In this document: positions 7,544 through 16,136 of the stretch, piece by piece
Numbering within the stretch: the first letter of the stretch is position 1
How the letters are laid out: each line of letters starts with the position of its first letter
NCBI GenBank assembly: GCA_028284765.1
Contig: JANQRA010000018.1
Coordinates: 1 to 64,000, forward strand
Direction of reading: 5' to 3'
DNA length: 64,000 bases
DNA from: Acidimicrobiia bacterium
GTDB taxonomy: Bacteria > Actinomycetota > Acidimicrobiia > Spongiisociales > ZC4RG35
Translations under genes and position numbers: made by a program
Notes under the pieces: model-generated
The model's input: only the letters and a program-made list of their open reading frames with translations
Database searches by the model: none
Told to the model about the DNA's origin: nothing

Positions 7544-10500
7544 GTGGAGTTCGAACCACTAGTGACGGCAGTCCGGGTGTACACCACCCGGACCCGTCGT
7601 CCCAAGACCAAACAGATGCAGCGACGGCGAACGAAAAGACGTCCCCCATTCGAGGTGCTGGTCTTCGACACCGAGACCATCAACGAACCAGCACAGAACC
7701 TCCTGCTACTGGTGTGGCGGTTCTACCGAGACGATCCCGACGAACGAGAAGGCAAAACCTGCGTCGAGGTAGGTATCGCATACCCCGACCACCTCCCCGA
7801 CACAGACCCCGAGGCGTTCCAGATCCTCGTCGACTACGTCGAGACGCATTCAGCGGAGACTGCGGCTGGTTTCGGCAAGAGGATCCTGTTGTGGTCTGAG
7901 TCGAAGTGGCTTCGCGAGCGGCTCTACCAGTACGGCTACCGGCACCGCGACCGCTGCTCTGTTGTGGGTTTCAACCTCCCTTTCGACTTCGGACGACTGG
8001 CCAGACATTGGTCGCCGGGCCGTGGTCAGTTTCGTGGTGGATGGTCACTAGGCTCTTGGGGGTCCTGGGTTTCGGTTCGGAGGTGGAAGGGCCATCCGTT
8101 TAGACCGCGGCTGAGGTTCAAAGCCATCGACTCGAAACGGACCCTGTTCTCTTGGGGGGGCACCAAGGATCCCGACGATCGGCTCCCAGGTGAGAGAGGA
8201 CGGTTTGTTGACCTGCGGACGCTCGCCTTCGCATTGACCGACCGGAGCCACTCTCTCGAATCTGCCTGTCGAGCCTTCGGTGTTGCCTTCACCAAGGATG
8301 AGGTCGAATACGGCGTCATCAGTCCCCAGCTCGTCGCATATGCCCTCGATGACGTAGCCGCCACCGGTTGGCTGTATCGGGCGTTGCTCGACGAACTCGA
8401 AGAGCACGAAGGCATCGATTTGGTACCTCGCCGTCTCTACTCACCAGCAACGGTCGGTGTCCAGTACCTAAAGGCAATGGGCATCGAAGAGCCGATGACC
8501 AAGTTCGACCTCCCCGACGAGACCCACGGGTATGCGATGAGCGGCTTCTACGGGGGAAGGGCTGAGGCACGCATCGTCCGCACACCCGTCCTCGTCGCCT
8601 ACGTAGATGCAACGAGCATGTATCCCACGGTCAACGCTCTCCTGGGCACCTGGGACCTCCTCACCGCTGCCGATCTTGAACAAGCCGACGCCACCGACCG
8701 AGTGCGACGTCTACTCGCCGACCCCGACGACCTCTACCGACAGTGCTTCGACCCCGAGTTCTGGCGGAAGGGAATCGGCGTGACTCTCGTCGAAGTCGAC
8801 CATCCCGACGGAGCCCTTCTGCCGGTGAGAGGCGAATACGACGAACTCTCCGACGGCTACGGGATCGGTCTCAACCCAACCCGCTACGACGGGACCCTCT
8901 GGTACATGCTCCCTGACGTCATCAACGCCACCATCCAAGACCAACAGCCCGTTCCCATCCGGCGAGCCATCCGCATACTCCCAGTCGACATCCAGGACGG
9001 CCTTCGACCGGTGAAGCTTCGAGGCGGCAAAACCATCGACCCCCGCAGCGAGGACCTCTTCACTGCTTTCATCGAGCACCGCCATCAGACCAAGCAGAAC
9101 CAAGACCTCCCAGCCGAGACCCGGCAACGGCTCGACCTGTTCCTCAAGATCACCGCCAACGCCACCGGCTACGGAGCCCTCGCCCGATTCGACCGCCGCA
9201 ACCTCTCCCAACCAGTCGAAGCGACCGTCCACGGACCCGACGACCCCTTCACCATCGAAACGACCACGCCCGAAGATCCGGGGCCGTACACCCTCCCACC
9301 GATCGCAGCATCAATCACCGCAGGAGGGCACCTCATGCTCGGCCTACTCGAACGAGCAGTCACCGACGCCGGAGGCTCGTACGCCTTCTGCGACACCGAC
9401 AGCATGGGCATCGTCACCAGCCTCGACCCGACCCCCCTCCCATGCGAGACCGCCGACGGCACCAACACCATCAACCCCCTCAGCCCTAACGATGTACGAC
9501 GACTACTCGAACTCTTCGAAGCCCTCAACCCCTACGACTCAGAGTTGATCCCACACCTGTGGACGGAAGAACACGACAGCATCAATAACCCGCTCTGGTG
9601 TTACGCCATCTCCACCAAACGCTACGTCCTCTACCGACTCGGCGATGACGGCAGACCAGAGGTCGTCGACTGGTCTGAACACGGACTCGGCCAATACCTC
9701 GACCCAATCGACAAACGAGACGACCAAGGACGCCGCGTCTGGGTCAAGCAGGCCTGGGAGTGGATCCTCAACGGAAACGGCGTACGAGAGGCAATGCCCC
9801 CATGGGCCGACCTCCCTGCCGTCTCCCGGTTCTCCCTCACCACACCAGCCGTCGCTACCTGGTTCACCGGCTACGACCGACGCCAACCCCGACACAAGAG
9901 AATCCGGCCGTCGAGTTTCGGGCTGATCGCACACCCCGACCTCCTCCTCGGCAAAGCCGATGGACGTCAGCCCACAGCGCTGTACAACACAAACAGCGAT
10001 CAGTGGCTCGACCTCGACTGGTACGACCGCAACACAGGCGAACCCATAGACGTCACCACGGCATCCCCCGGTGACCCCCAGCTCTATGAGCACCTGGCAG
10101 AAGGCCGAGTGATGATTCGGACGCTCGGCGATGTGCTCGCCGAGTTCAGGATGCGACCAGAACACAAGTCCCTCGCCCCCGACGGCAGCCCAGCAACCGG
10201 CCGCACCAAAGGCCAACTTCGACGACGTCCCATCGAAGGTGCGCCAGTGCTCACCGACCTCATCGGCAAAGAAGGCAACAACCTCGAAGAACGCACCCTC
10301 GGCATCGGCAACAACGCCGCCGACCATCGCAACCAGTACGGAAACCGAGGCAACCGATGGACGCAACTCGTCCTTCCCGTGCTCCAAGAACTTGGAGCCG
10401 AAGAAATCATGAAGCGCACCGGGCGCGAGAAGTCAGCCGTCTACGAAGTCCTCACCGGCAAAGAGATAAAGTACCGGGGCCCCGCTGTTAGATACCGAGA

Positions 10501-10675
10501 CGTCGCGGTTGACGAGGCACGACGCAGGCTCACGTCTGCGGGAGAGCGAGTACCCAGGAATCCGTTCGGAGTCTTGTATCGAGCTGTCTGGCGAAACAGT
10601 CCGAACTACTCGCTCGGATATCGTCGCGACCATGACAGCGACTGGCATGACGGCTGGTCCGATACCCAGCGATAG
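7544..10675 (+). CDS. polB: Casposon family B DNA polymerase (PolB)
   Basis: A 1043-residue protein starting at GTG directly after the HNH stop. The 3'-5' exonuclease motifs are present: FDTET (ExoI, about residue 42), GFNLPFDFGRL (ExoII, about 142) and YALDDV (ExoIII, about 265). The polymerase motifs are also intact: YVDATSMYPT (motif A, about 355), KITANATGYGAL (motif B, about 534) and FCDTDSMG (motif C, about 617). It is therefore a proofreading-competent family B polymerase of the kind that defines self-synthesising casposons. The C-terminal 120 residues add a likely helix-turn-helix (LPVLQELGAEEIMKRTGREKSAVYEVL), laid out like the one ending the casposase. The antisense ORF at 9539-10387 is a shadow. 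Confidence 0.92.
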   Translation: MEFEPLVTAVRVYTTRTRRPKTKQMQRRRTKRRPPFEVLVFDTETINEPAQNLLLLVWRFYRDDPDEREGKTCVEVGIAYPDHLPDTDPEAFQILVDYVETHSAETAAGFGKRILLWSESKWLRERLYQYGYRHRDRCSVVGFNLPFDFGRLARHWSPGRGQFRGGWSLGSWGSWVSVRRWKGHPFRPRLRFKAIDSKRTLFSWGGTKDPDDRLPGERGRFVDLRTLAFALTDRSHSLESACRAFGVAFTKDEVEYGVISPQLVAYALDDVAATGWLYRALLDELEEHEGIDLVPRRLYSPATVGVQYLKAMGIEEPMTKFDLPDETHGYAMSGFYGGRAEARIVRTPVLVAYVDATSMYPTVNALLGTWDLLTAADLEQADATDRVRRLLADPDDLYRQCFDPEFWRKGIGVTLVEVDHPDGALLPVRGEYDELSDGYGIGLNPTRYDGTLWYMLPDVINATIQDQQPVPIRRAIRILPVDIQDGLRPVKLRGGKTIDPRSEDLFTAFIEHRHQTKQNQDLPAETRQRLDLFLKITANATGYGALARFDRRNLSQPVEATVHGPDDPFTIETTTPEDPGPYTLPPIAASITAGGHLMLGLLERAVTDAGGSYAFCDTDSMGIVTSLDPTPLPCETADGTNTINPLSPNDVRRLLELFEALNPYDSELIPHLWTEEHDSINNPLWCYAISTKRYVLYRLGDDGRPEVVDWSEHGLGQYLDPIDKRDDQGRRVWVKQAWEWILNGNGVREAMPPWADLPAVSRFSLTTPAVATWFTGYDRRQPRHKRIRPSSFGLIAHPDLLLGKADGRQPTALYNTNSDQWLDLDWYDRNTGEPIDVTTASPGDPQLYEHLAEGRVMIRTLGDVLAEFRMRPEHKSLAPDGSPATGRTKGQLRRRPIEGAPVLTDLIGKEGNNLEERTLGIGNNAADHRNQYGNRGNRWTQLVLPVLQELGAEEIMKRTGREKSAVYEVLTGKEIKYRGPAVRYRDVAVDEARRRLTSAGERVPRNPFGVLYRAVWRNSPNYSLGYRRDHDSDWHDGWSDTQR

Positions 10676-10683
10676 AGGCTTCA

Positions 10684-12369
10684 GTGGTCGAGTTGATGGA
10701 ACATCTAGGGACCGCCCTGTCCGGCGAGGCGATTGGTGAGCCCGGCACCATCGAGACTGTGCGAGAACACCTCTCCAAGCTACGAGCGGCCGACGTGATA
10801 CAGACAACCTCCAAGATCATGATGGTCCTGGAGTCGGTTGCCACAGAGGACCCCGAGTCTCTACAGGTTCGCCTAGCGAAGGAGCTCTTCCCGAGCAGCG
10901 TGCAGGACGAACTCCTCGAGATGCTCTCCAGGTCAGCTGCCGAGGGAGGGGTAGACGTACTCTTCTATCCACAACAGCTCATCAGTCTGCAGAAGCTGGC
11001 TAACGCGGTCTGCGAGGAGGGCCCGCCGAACTCTTTCGACGAATACCGACTCTGGAATCACTTCCTTGTTGCTGCGGCCCAGATCGCTGATGTCGCCAAT
11101 CTTTTCTCAAACTGGCCCAAGCTCTCCAGCCCTATCACTGATGAAGAGAGGCGTTCGCTTGCTGTCTTCATGTTGAGGAACGCTGAAGCCAATCGCCTCG
11201 CCTTCTATCGCGCGATAGCTGGTCGGTCTTTCGTGATGTGGGTGGACCGGCAATTGGATTGGCCCGACGATTTACCAACGCCAGAAGAGTTCGTGGAGGA
11301 GGAGTTCGGACTCGAACTGGGTCAATTCATGGCGATTTGTCTTGCACCGGCGCTCATGCGTACCACTGTGACTGAAGCTGAGCCTTCGGAGGCACCGTTC
11401 GACCCCTCCGTCTACTTCCAGAACACCTCGGTCCCGGTCGAGGCCGTCGAGGCGGTCCTTGAAACCATGACATTCCCGATGGGACTTCCACCAGAGGTAT
11501 TGGACCAGCCTGGAACCTACTGGAATCACACCGACGTCTCGACGCGCCCCTATTTCGTAGCGTCCGATAGCCTCCTGGTCCCCGGTTCAGTGACGCGTGC
11601 CTTCGAAAGGGGCACAACCGGGATCTTCTGGATGCTCCACGAGAAGGTGAGGGCGGAAGGAGATGTTCAACCTCTCACCAATCACTTCGGCCGCATCTTC
11701 GAGGACTACGGACTGAGGCTGATCGAGTCGGTCGCCCCGAAAAACGCCGTTGTCCAGAGGGAGACCGAATACCTGTGGGAGAACAACACCTTGCTATCGG
11801 TGGACTGCCTGATGTCCACGTTGGGCCAGAAAGCACCAGCTCGGGTATTCGTCGAGTTCTCCACCATTCGACCATCCCAACCTCTGTTCGATGAAGGGGA
11901 TATACAGAGTTTCGACGGCTACCTGGCCCGCATCGTTGACAAGATGAAGCAGCTTGATCGGTCAATCCAGCACCATCAATCCGGTGCGTTTGAAGTAGTG
12001 GACGACTTCGCAGGCGCCGACGATGCGTATCTTCCGGTGCTGGTCATTGACGAACCGTTCTTCTGGTCACCATGGCTCCGAGATCTGGTGACTCAAGCGC
12101 TGGCCGATCTGAAGCTCTTCCGAATTGGAGCGATCGCTCAGCCCACCGTTTGTCACATCGGCGAATTCGAGAACTTCTGCGCGCTGATCGAGAAGGGACA
12201 CAACCCCGCCGACGTTCTACTCGGATACGTGGCATCAGACCGAGGAGAACCGTTGAAGGCACATCTACACCGTCACTACGGGGAACTCGGAGAGCCCGCA
12301 TTGGTGACTACTGGTTTCGACGTTCTCTTTGAGCAGCTTGTTCAGAGCCTCGGATTCCAGAGCGGGTAA
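10684..12369 (+). CDS. Large casposon cargo protein, unknown
   Basis: A 561-residue protein, GTG start, 8 bp after polB and so probably in the same transcript. It is soluble and largely helical with no signal peptide. Near residue 375 the stretch LLSVDCLM followed by RVFVEFS recalls the D-x(n)-ExK core of PD-(D/E)XK nucleases, but the lysine is replaced by serine, so the resemblance is weak. The C-terminal 100 residues (PVLVIDEPFFWSPWLRD, later FEQLVQSLGF) look like a compact conserved domain. I do not recognise the family. It faces the 652-residue minus-strand gene, with 19 bp between the stops. Confidence 0.6.
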   Translation: MVELMEHLGTALSGEAIGEPGTIETVREHLSKLRAADVIQTTSKIMMVLESVATEDPESLQVRLAKELFPSSVQDELLEMLSRSAAEGGVDVLFYPQQLISLQKLANAVCEEGPPNSFDEYRLWNHFLVAAAQIADVANLFSNWPKLSSPITDEERRSLAVFMLRNAEANRLAFYRAIAGRSFVMWVDRQLDWPDDLPTPEEFVEEEFGLELGQFMAICLAPALMRTTVTEAEPSEAPFDPSVYFQNTSVPVEAVEAVLETMTFPMGLPPEVLDQPGTYWNHTDVSTRPYFVASDSLLVPGSVTRAFERGTTGIFWMLHEKVRAEGDVQPLTNHFGRIFEDYGLRLIESVAPKNAVVQRETEYLWENNTLLSVDCLMSTLGQKAPARVFVEFSTIRPSQPLFDEGDIQSFDGYLARIVDKMKQLDRSIQHHQSGAFEVVDDFAGADDAYLPVLVIDEPFFWSPWLRDLVTQALADLKLFRIGAIAQPTVCHIGEFENFCALIEKGHNPADVLLGYVASDRGEPLKAHLHRHYGELGEPALVTTGFDVLFEQLVQSLGFQSG

Positions 12370-12388
12370 AGGAGGGTGGCGCAGCAGG

Positions 12389-14347
12389 TCAAAGGCAACG
12401 TCTCTCCCACTCAATGAGTAGATCCAATGAACTGATGTCAGCCTGAGCGGGCGTCCTCCCCGCCAGGCGAGAGGTGCGGATTCTTTCGGCCGCTCTCACC
12501 GATTCAGCCATTTCGTCATCGCCGAGATCATCAGCGAGCCGCGCCAAGCTGTCGAGCCGCCCACCACCATCGGTCGCCTGGCTACGGGCCTCCCTCGCTT
12601 TCATCGCGATCCACTTCCTAACCTGAACCCCGCTGAATATGGGTGCTGCGTCGTAAGAAGAACGGACGCAGGCTTTGATGAACGCCACGTCTCGGTCCCA
12701 CGAATTCTCCGAGCGATCTCGATCTCGAAATGCCCCAACATCCACTGTTAGCTCATGAGGATCTCCGCCTGTGGATCGGATGACCAACGTCTCGACGTCA
12801 TCGCCTAGGTTCGGAAGGCAGGCACCACCGAGGGATGTCGGGTTGGCCGGAAAGAACCCGGAACCCGTAACTTCGACGGTTGCGCCAGCATGAGACACCC
12901 GGACATCAGTCCAACCTGACGCGCCAAGGACGACACCTAGTTTCTGTGACTCGCTGAAGTCCCAAGCCTCTGCTCCCGGTAGGTCGGCAGCCGCGATACC
13001 GGCCGTGACGAATGCACAGGTCATCGCGAAGTGGAGTGCGAGTACCGTTTCCATCCCCGCTAGCACGGAGTCCAGGAGCTGCGCGAGCGACATCTCGGCG
13101 TCTTCTGCACGACCTGAGGTAAACAACACTCTGTTGCCATCCAAGGTGTACTTGTTATGGGCATCCGCATCGCGTAGGGCTGCTTGCAGACCCTCGACCA
13201 ATCGACCGAAACCTGCCTGCCGCATTTGGCCGATAGACACGTTCGGGTCCTTGTTGGTCAGTCGCAAGATTGAACGTCCCTTCGCAATTGTGAGTAGAGG
13301 GGTCACAAGCGGCCGGGCGATTGGCTCGAACAGCCGAGCCCCGAGCCGCACCGTCGCCCTTACCTCGATCCTCTCATTCGTAGCAGCGGCACTCAAGGCG
13401 GCTGCTTCGGTCGCGGCATCTCGAAGTTCAGCGACGCTCGCCATGTAGTCATCGAGCCATTGGTCCGTTTCCAGGAGTGAGACGAGCTGATGGCTGTCGG
13501 AGTCCAGGATCTTGTACGCCGCCTCCGCCTTAGACCACAGAGCCTCTCTGTCGTAAATAACCGAAGCCACAAAATCCGTGACAAGCATGCCGATCCCGAG
13601 TCCTGGATCTGTTGGATGCTTCCCCGTTACTCGCTTGAAGAGCGCCAGACCGCGACTATCAAGATCGACTATGTCGACGGCCTCCCTCGAGGCGAACGCA
13701 GCAGCGGCTACTGACGGGAGGACATCCAATGGGTCCAACGGGCTGTCATCGATCTGGTTCCAATGATCAAGAAGGCTTGAGTATCCGGCAATGCCTTCAG
13801 CTGCTCGGTCCAGGGCACTCTGGGCGTCGCTTGAGAGTCGCTCCGCCTCGGGAACCGTATCGGCTGACAACGTCTCAATGTATCTGGAGGCAACCTCCTC
13901 GATGTCCCCGACGGTCGCCTGGAGGGCCTGCCAGAAGCTCAACCACGGCCTCAACCGGGTCGACGAGTGAATTGCGCTGGCGAAGTTACGGAAATCACCG
14001 AGCGCTGAGCGCAGTCGAGTGGCCCCAGCTGGCTTGCCGGAGGCGATGAGCTGGAACGAGGTCATCAGGTCGTCGAGCAGCGCTGAGCACCTATCAAATA
14101 ACTGCCCGTCCGGTTCGACCTGGATGGATACGTCAGCCGGGTAGCCAGGATCGCAAGGTGCAGCGTGCCAGATGAGCCTTCGTCGACGTCTGACATGATC
14201 ATCAACGATCTCCTCATCCTCTTCGCAACCGCAACGTGGCTCTTCTGCAAAGCGTGTCTCGCCGCATACGTCGCACGTAACCGCTACAAACTCAAGTCTG
14301 AACTCATGGGTCATTTGCGCTGGACCGTCCTGCTGGCCGATTCTCAC
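12389..14347 (-). CDS. Large zinc-binding casposon cargo protein, unknown
   Basis: A 652-residue protein. The N-terminal 40 residues contain a probable zinc-binding element (CDVCGETRFAEEPRCGC) followed by an acidic stretch. The rest is mainly alpha-helical and alanine-rich with no recognisable catalytic motif. GTG at 14347 and ATG at 14314 (MTHEFRLEF) are both possible starts; neither has a strong ribosome-binding site. It is the outermost gene at the right end, its start about 90 bp from the inverted repeat, mirroring the Mrr-ATPase at the left end. That cargo position suggests an accessory or defence role, unproven. Confidence 0.6.
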   Translation of the reverse strand: MRIGQQDGPAQMTHEFRLEFVAVTCDVCGETRFAEEPRCGCEEDEEIVDDHVRRRRRLIWHAAPCDPGYPADVSIQVEPDGQLFDRCSALLDDLMTSFQLIASGKPAGATRLRSALGDFRNFASAIHSSTRLRPWLSFWQALQATVGDIEEVASRYIETLSADTVPEAERLSSDAQSALDRAAEGIAGYSSLLDHWNQIDDSPLDPLDVLPSVAAAAFASREAVDIVDLDSRGLALFKRVTGKHPTDPGLGIGMLVTDFVASVIYDREALWSKAEAAYKILDSDSHQLVSLLETDQWLDDYMASVAELRDAATEAAALSAAATNERIEVRATVRLGARLFEPIARPLVTPLLTIAKGRSILRLTNKDPNVSIGQMRQAGFGRLVEGLQAALRDADAHNKYTLDGNRVLFTSGRAEDAEMSLAQLLDSVLAGMETVLALHFAMTCAFVTAGIAAADLPGAEAWDFSESQKLGVVLGASGWTDVRVSHAGATVEVTGSGFFPANPTSLGGACLPNLGDDVETLVIRSTGGDPHELTVDVGAFRDRDRSENSWDRDVAFIKACVRSSYDAAPIFSGVQVRKWIAMKAREARSQATDGGGRLDSLARLADDLGDDEMAESVRAAERIRTSRLAGRTPAQADISSLDLLIEWERRCL

Positions 14348-14433
14348 CTTGTACGGTGCTCATCTGAGCCTCAGCGTAGGTCTGGGGCACGACAGTTCTC
14401 ACAGAGGTCAGCCGAATTGCGGCCCTCGGGAGC

Positions 14434-14468
14434 GGTTTCCGGTTTTTGGTTCGCCTATCTCTCTTCCC
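14434..14468 (-). repeat. Right terminal inverted repeat
   Basis: Reverse complement of the left repeat at 751-785, with 32 perfect bases from the outer end and one mismatch in 35. It ends ...CTCTCTTCCC directly before the second target duplication. Confidence 0.93.
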
Positions 14469-14482
14469 CCCGCTGACTTTCC
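14469..14482. repeat. Right target-site duplication (14 bp)
   Basis: Exact copy of CCCGCTGACTTTCC at 737-750. It overlaps the probable -35 element of the tRNA-Trp promoter, so the duplication left the promoter next to the tRNA intact. Confidence 0.92.
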
Positions 14483-14507
14483 ACAGAGGGCTGAGCCCCC
14501 TTATACT
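14478..14507 (+). promoter_or_regulatory. Probable tRNA-Trp / secE promoter
   Basis: A TATACT -10 box at 14502-14507 lies 18 bp downstream of TTTCCA (14478-14483), a 4/6 match to TTGACA. The predicted start, near 14514, is shortly before the tRNA. The -35 lies largely within the casposon target duplication. Confidence 0.5.
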
Positions 14508-14528
14508 TGGACGACCCGCGAACCCCCT

Positions 14529-14606
14529 AGGGGTGTAGCTCTAATTGGCTAGAGCGCCGGTCTCCAAAACCGGAGGTTGGGGGTTCGAGTCCCTCCACCC
14601 CTGCCA
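14529..14606 (+). tRNA. trpT: tRNA-Trp (CCA anticodon)
   Basis: A full cloverleaf is visible. Acceptor AGGGGTG pairs with CACCCCT, the anticodon stem CCGGT/ACCGG encloses CTCCAAA (anticodon CCA at 14564-14566), and the T loop is GGTTCGAGTCC. G is the discriminator and CCA is encoded. It precedes secE by 30 bp, a common actinobacterial arrangement. Confidence 0.95.
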
Positions 14607-14635
14607 GAATATTGGTAGTAGAGAACTGATCACTT

Positions 14636-14968
14636 ATGACTAACAGACAGATGCGTCGCCTCCAGGAAGCGGAGGAGCGGCGCCGCAAAAAGGAAGGTGG
14701 CGGCAGTGCAGCCGAAAGGCGCGCCGCAGCCATGCAGAAGAGAGGCGCTCCCGACACCGGTGAGCGTGTTGGTTTCTTTGGGCGTATTCGCAACTACCTC
14801 CACGAGGTGCGAGTTGAACTGCGCAAGGTCACCTGGCCGACCCGCGACCAGATGGTCGCTTTCACGGGTGTGACTTTGATCACCACGATTGCTCTCACCG
14901 GAATTATCTTCGGGTTTGACGTGCTGGCGAAAGAATCAGTGCTCTGGCTAGTTGGGCAGAGGGGCTGA
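14636..14968 (+). CDS. secE: Preprotein translocase subunit SecE
   Basis: A 110-residue protein with a charged N-terminal extension (about 50 residues, lysine- and arginine-rich). Then follow the amphipathic conserved block FGRIRNYLHEVRVELRKVTWPTRDQM and one C-terminal transmembrane helix (about 75-100). SecE is the essential subunit that clamps SecY in the membrane. A single helix is the usual form outside the enterics. Its stop overlaps the nusG start (TGATG), and it is probably transcribed from the promoter ahead of tRNA-Trp. Confidence 0.95.
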   Translation: MTNRQMRRLQEAEERRRKKEGGGSAAERRAAAMQKRGAPDTGERVGFFGRIRNYLHEVRVELRKVTWPTRDQMVAFTGVTLITTIALTGIIFGFDVLAKESVLWLVGQRG

Positions 14969-15621
14969 TGGCTGACGTAGTCGAGACCACCGAAGTAGAA
15001 GAAGCTGTCGCAGTAGTCGACGGCGAAGATGCTGTTGAGGAAAAGCCTGTAGTCGAGGCTCCGAAGCCGACTTCTCCCTACGACCTTCCCGGCGACTGGT
15101 ACGTCATCCACTCGTACTCCGGGTACGAGAATAAGGTGAAGGCCAACCTCGAGACCCGTATCTCCTCGATGCACATGGAAGACCGCATCTTCGAAGTGCA
15201 CATCCCCATGGAAGACGTCGTCGAGTTCAAGAACGGCAAGAAGGTCACGGTCCCCAAGAAGGTCTTCCCCGGATACATCCTCGTTCGCATGTCCCTCGAC
15301 GATGACTCCTGGTACGCCGTGCGGAACACCCCTGGCGTCACTGGATTTGTCGCCGGCAACGCCCAGAAGCCGACCCCGCTCTCACGACGTGAGGTCGAGC
15401 GCTTCCTCGGAGTTCAAGAGGAAGAGGAGAAGGGCAAGCCGCGCTTCAAGCCGGACTGGGATGTGGGCGAGCAGGTTCGTGTCGTCACTGGCCCTTTCGC
15501 GGACTTCAACGGCACCATCGAAGAACTCAACGTCGACCAGCAGAAGGTCGTCGTGTTGGTCAACATCTTCGGTCGGGACACTCCGGTCGAGCTTGGCTTC
15601 GAAGACATTCAGAAGAACTAA
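14968..15621 (+). CDS. nusG: Transcription termination/antitermination factor NusG
   Basis: A 217-residue protein. An acidic N-terminal tail of about 40 residues, typical of actinobacterial NusG, precedes the NGN domain (WYVIHSYSGYENKVKANLETR, about 46-66). The C-terminal KOW domain includes VVTGPFADFNGTIEELN. It binds RNA polymerase to alter elongation and couples it with ribosomes or Rho. It overlaps secE by one base and is 12 bp from rplK. Confidence 0.96.
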   Translation: MADVVETTEVEEAVAVVDGEDAVEEKPVVEAPKPTSPYDLPGDWYVIHSYSGYENKVKANLETRISSMHMEDRIFEVHIPMEDVVEFKNGKKVTVPKKVFPGYILVRMSLDDDSWYAVRNTPGVTGFVAGNAQKPTPLSRREVERFLGVQEEEEKGKPRFKPDWDVGEQVRVVTGPFADFNGTIEELNVDQQKVVVLVNIFGRDTPVELGFEDIQKN

Positions 15622-15633
15622 TAGGAAAGCCCA

Positions 15634-16062
15634 ATGGGTAGGAAACGACTCGTAACAACACTGAAATTGCAGCTGCCCGCAGGGCAGGCCACACCCGCAC
15701 CGCCGGTGGGTACCGCTCTCGGTCCCCACGGTGTCAACTTGATGGACTTCGTCAAGGCATACAACGACGCCACCGGTGGACAGCGTGGACAGATCATCCC
15801 GGTCGAGATCTCGATCTACGAAGACCGCTCCTTCACCTTCATCACCAAGACGCCTCCGGCAGCAGCGCTGCTCCGTCAGGCGGCTCGGGTGGACAAAGGC
15901 TCCGGTGAGCCCAACAAGGAGAAGGTCGGCTCGGTCACCAAGGCACAGGTCAAGGAGATCGCCGAGATCAAGATGCCAGACCTCAATGCCATCGACATCG
16001 ATGGCGCGATGAAGATCGTGGAGGGAACGGCCCGCTCGATGGGAATCACCGTCTCGGGCTGA
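15634..16062 (+). CDS. rplK: 50S ribosomal protein L11
   Basis: 142 residues, the usual family length. The N-terminal domain has [28 protein letters not shown], with the proline-rich linker region that contacts the GTPase-associated centre. The C-terminal rRNA-binding domain ends with [16 protein letters not shown]11 supports factor-dependent GTPase activation. It lies 12 bp after nusG. A structured spacer separates it from rplA. Confidence 0.97.
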   Translation: MGRKRLVTTLKLQLPAGQATPAPPVGTALGPHGVNLMDFVKAYNDATGGQRGQIIPVEISIYEDRSFTFITKTPPAAALLRQAARVDKGSGEPNKEKVGSVTKAQVKEIAEIKMPDLNAIDIDGAMKIVEGTARSMGITVSG

Positions 16063-16071
16063 TTCAGACCT

Positions 16072-16118
16072 TTCTGTGTCAGATAGCTGCCCTATAGGGT
16101 CGGTTAACTGACACAGAA
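16072..16118 (+). promoter_or_regulatory. 11-bp hairpin between rplK and rplA
   Basis: TTCTGTGTCAG (16072-16082) and CTGACACAGAA (16108-16118) form a perfect 11-bp stem around a 25-nt loop. No U-run follows, so simple intrinsic termination is unlikely. A processing site or attenuator between the two ribosomal genes is more probable. Confidence 0.5.
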
Positions 16119-16136
16119 CGAACAAAACAACATCTA

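Larger units (their letters stand above)
751..14468. mobile_element. Casposon (Cas1-PolB self-replicating transposon), 13.7 kb
   Basis: The element is bounded by terminal inverted repeats and a 14-bp target duplication. Inside are a solo Cas1 without Cas2 or any CRISPR array, a family B DNA polymerase and an HNH-type protein, which is the diagnostic gene set of casposons. From the left end the order is Mrr-ATPase cargo (+), DUF2971-like (+), Cas1 (-), zinc-finger protein (-), small ORF (+), HNH (+), PolB (+), unknown (+), unknown (-). Both ends, both duplications and all core reading frames are intact, so recent activity is plausible. The core occupies the middle, while the outer genes look like passenger cargo with a possible defence role. 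The insertion lies in the promoter of tRNA-Trp. Confidence 0.92.

Noticed and set aside
7186-7899. 237-residue plus-strand ORF overlapping HNH and polB
   Set aside because: Arg/Ser/Pro-rich out-of-frame translation; the real genes in the other frames carry the motifs.
9539-10387. 282-residue minus-strand ORF
   Set aside because: It is antisense to the C-terminal half of PolB, which has unambiguous motifs. It has no plausible domain of its own and reflects codon bias.
10684-12369. Confident call of a PD-(D/E)XK nuclease in the 561-residue cargo protein
   Set aside because: Only a D and an E are aligned; the catalytic lysine is serine, so it is described as weak resemblance only.
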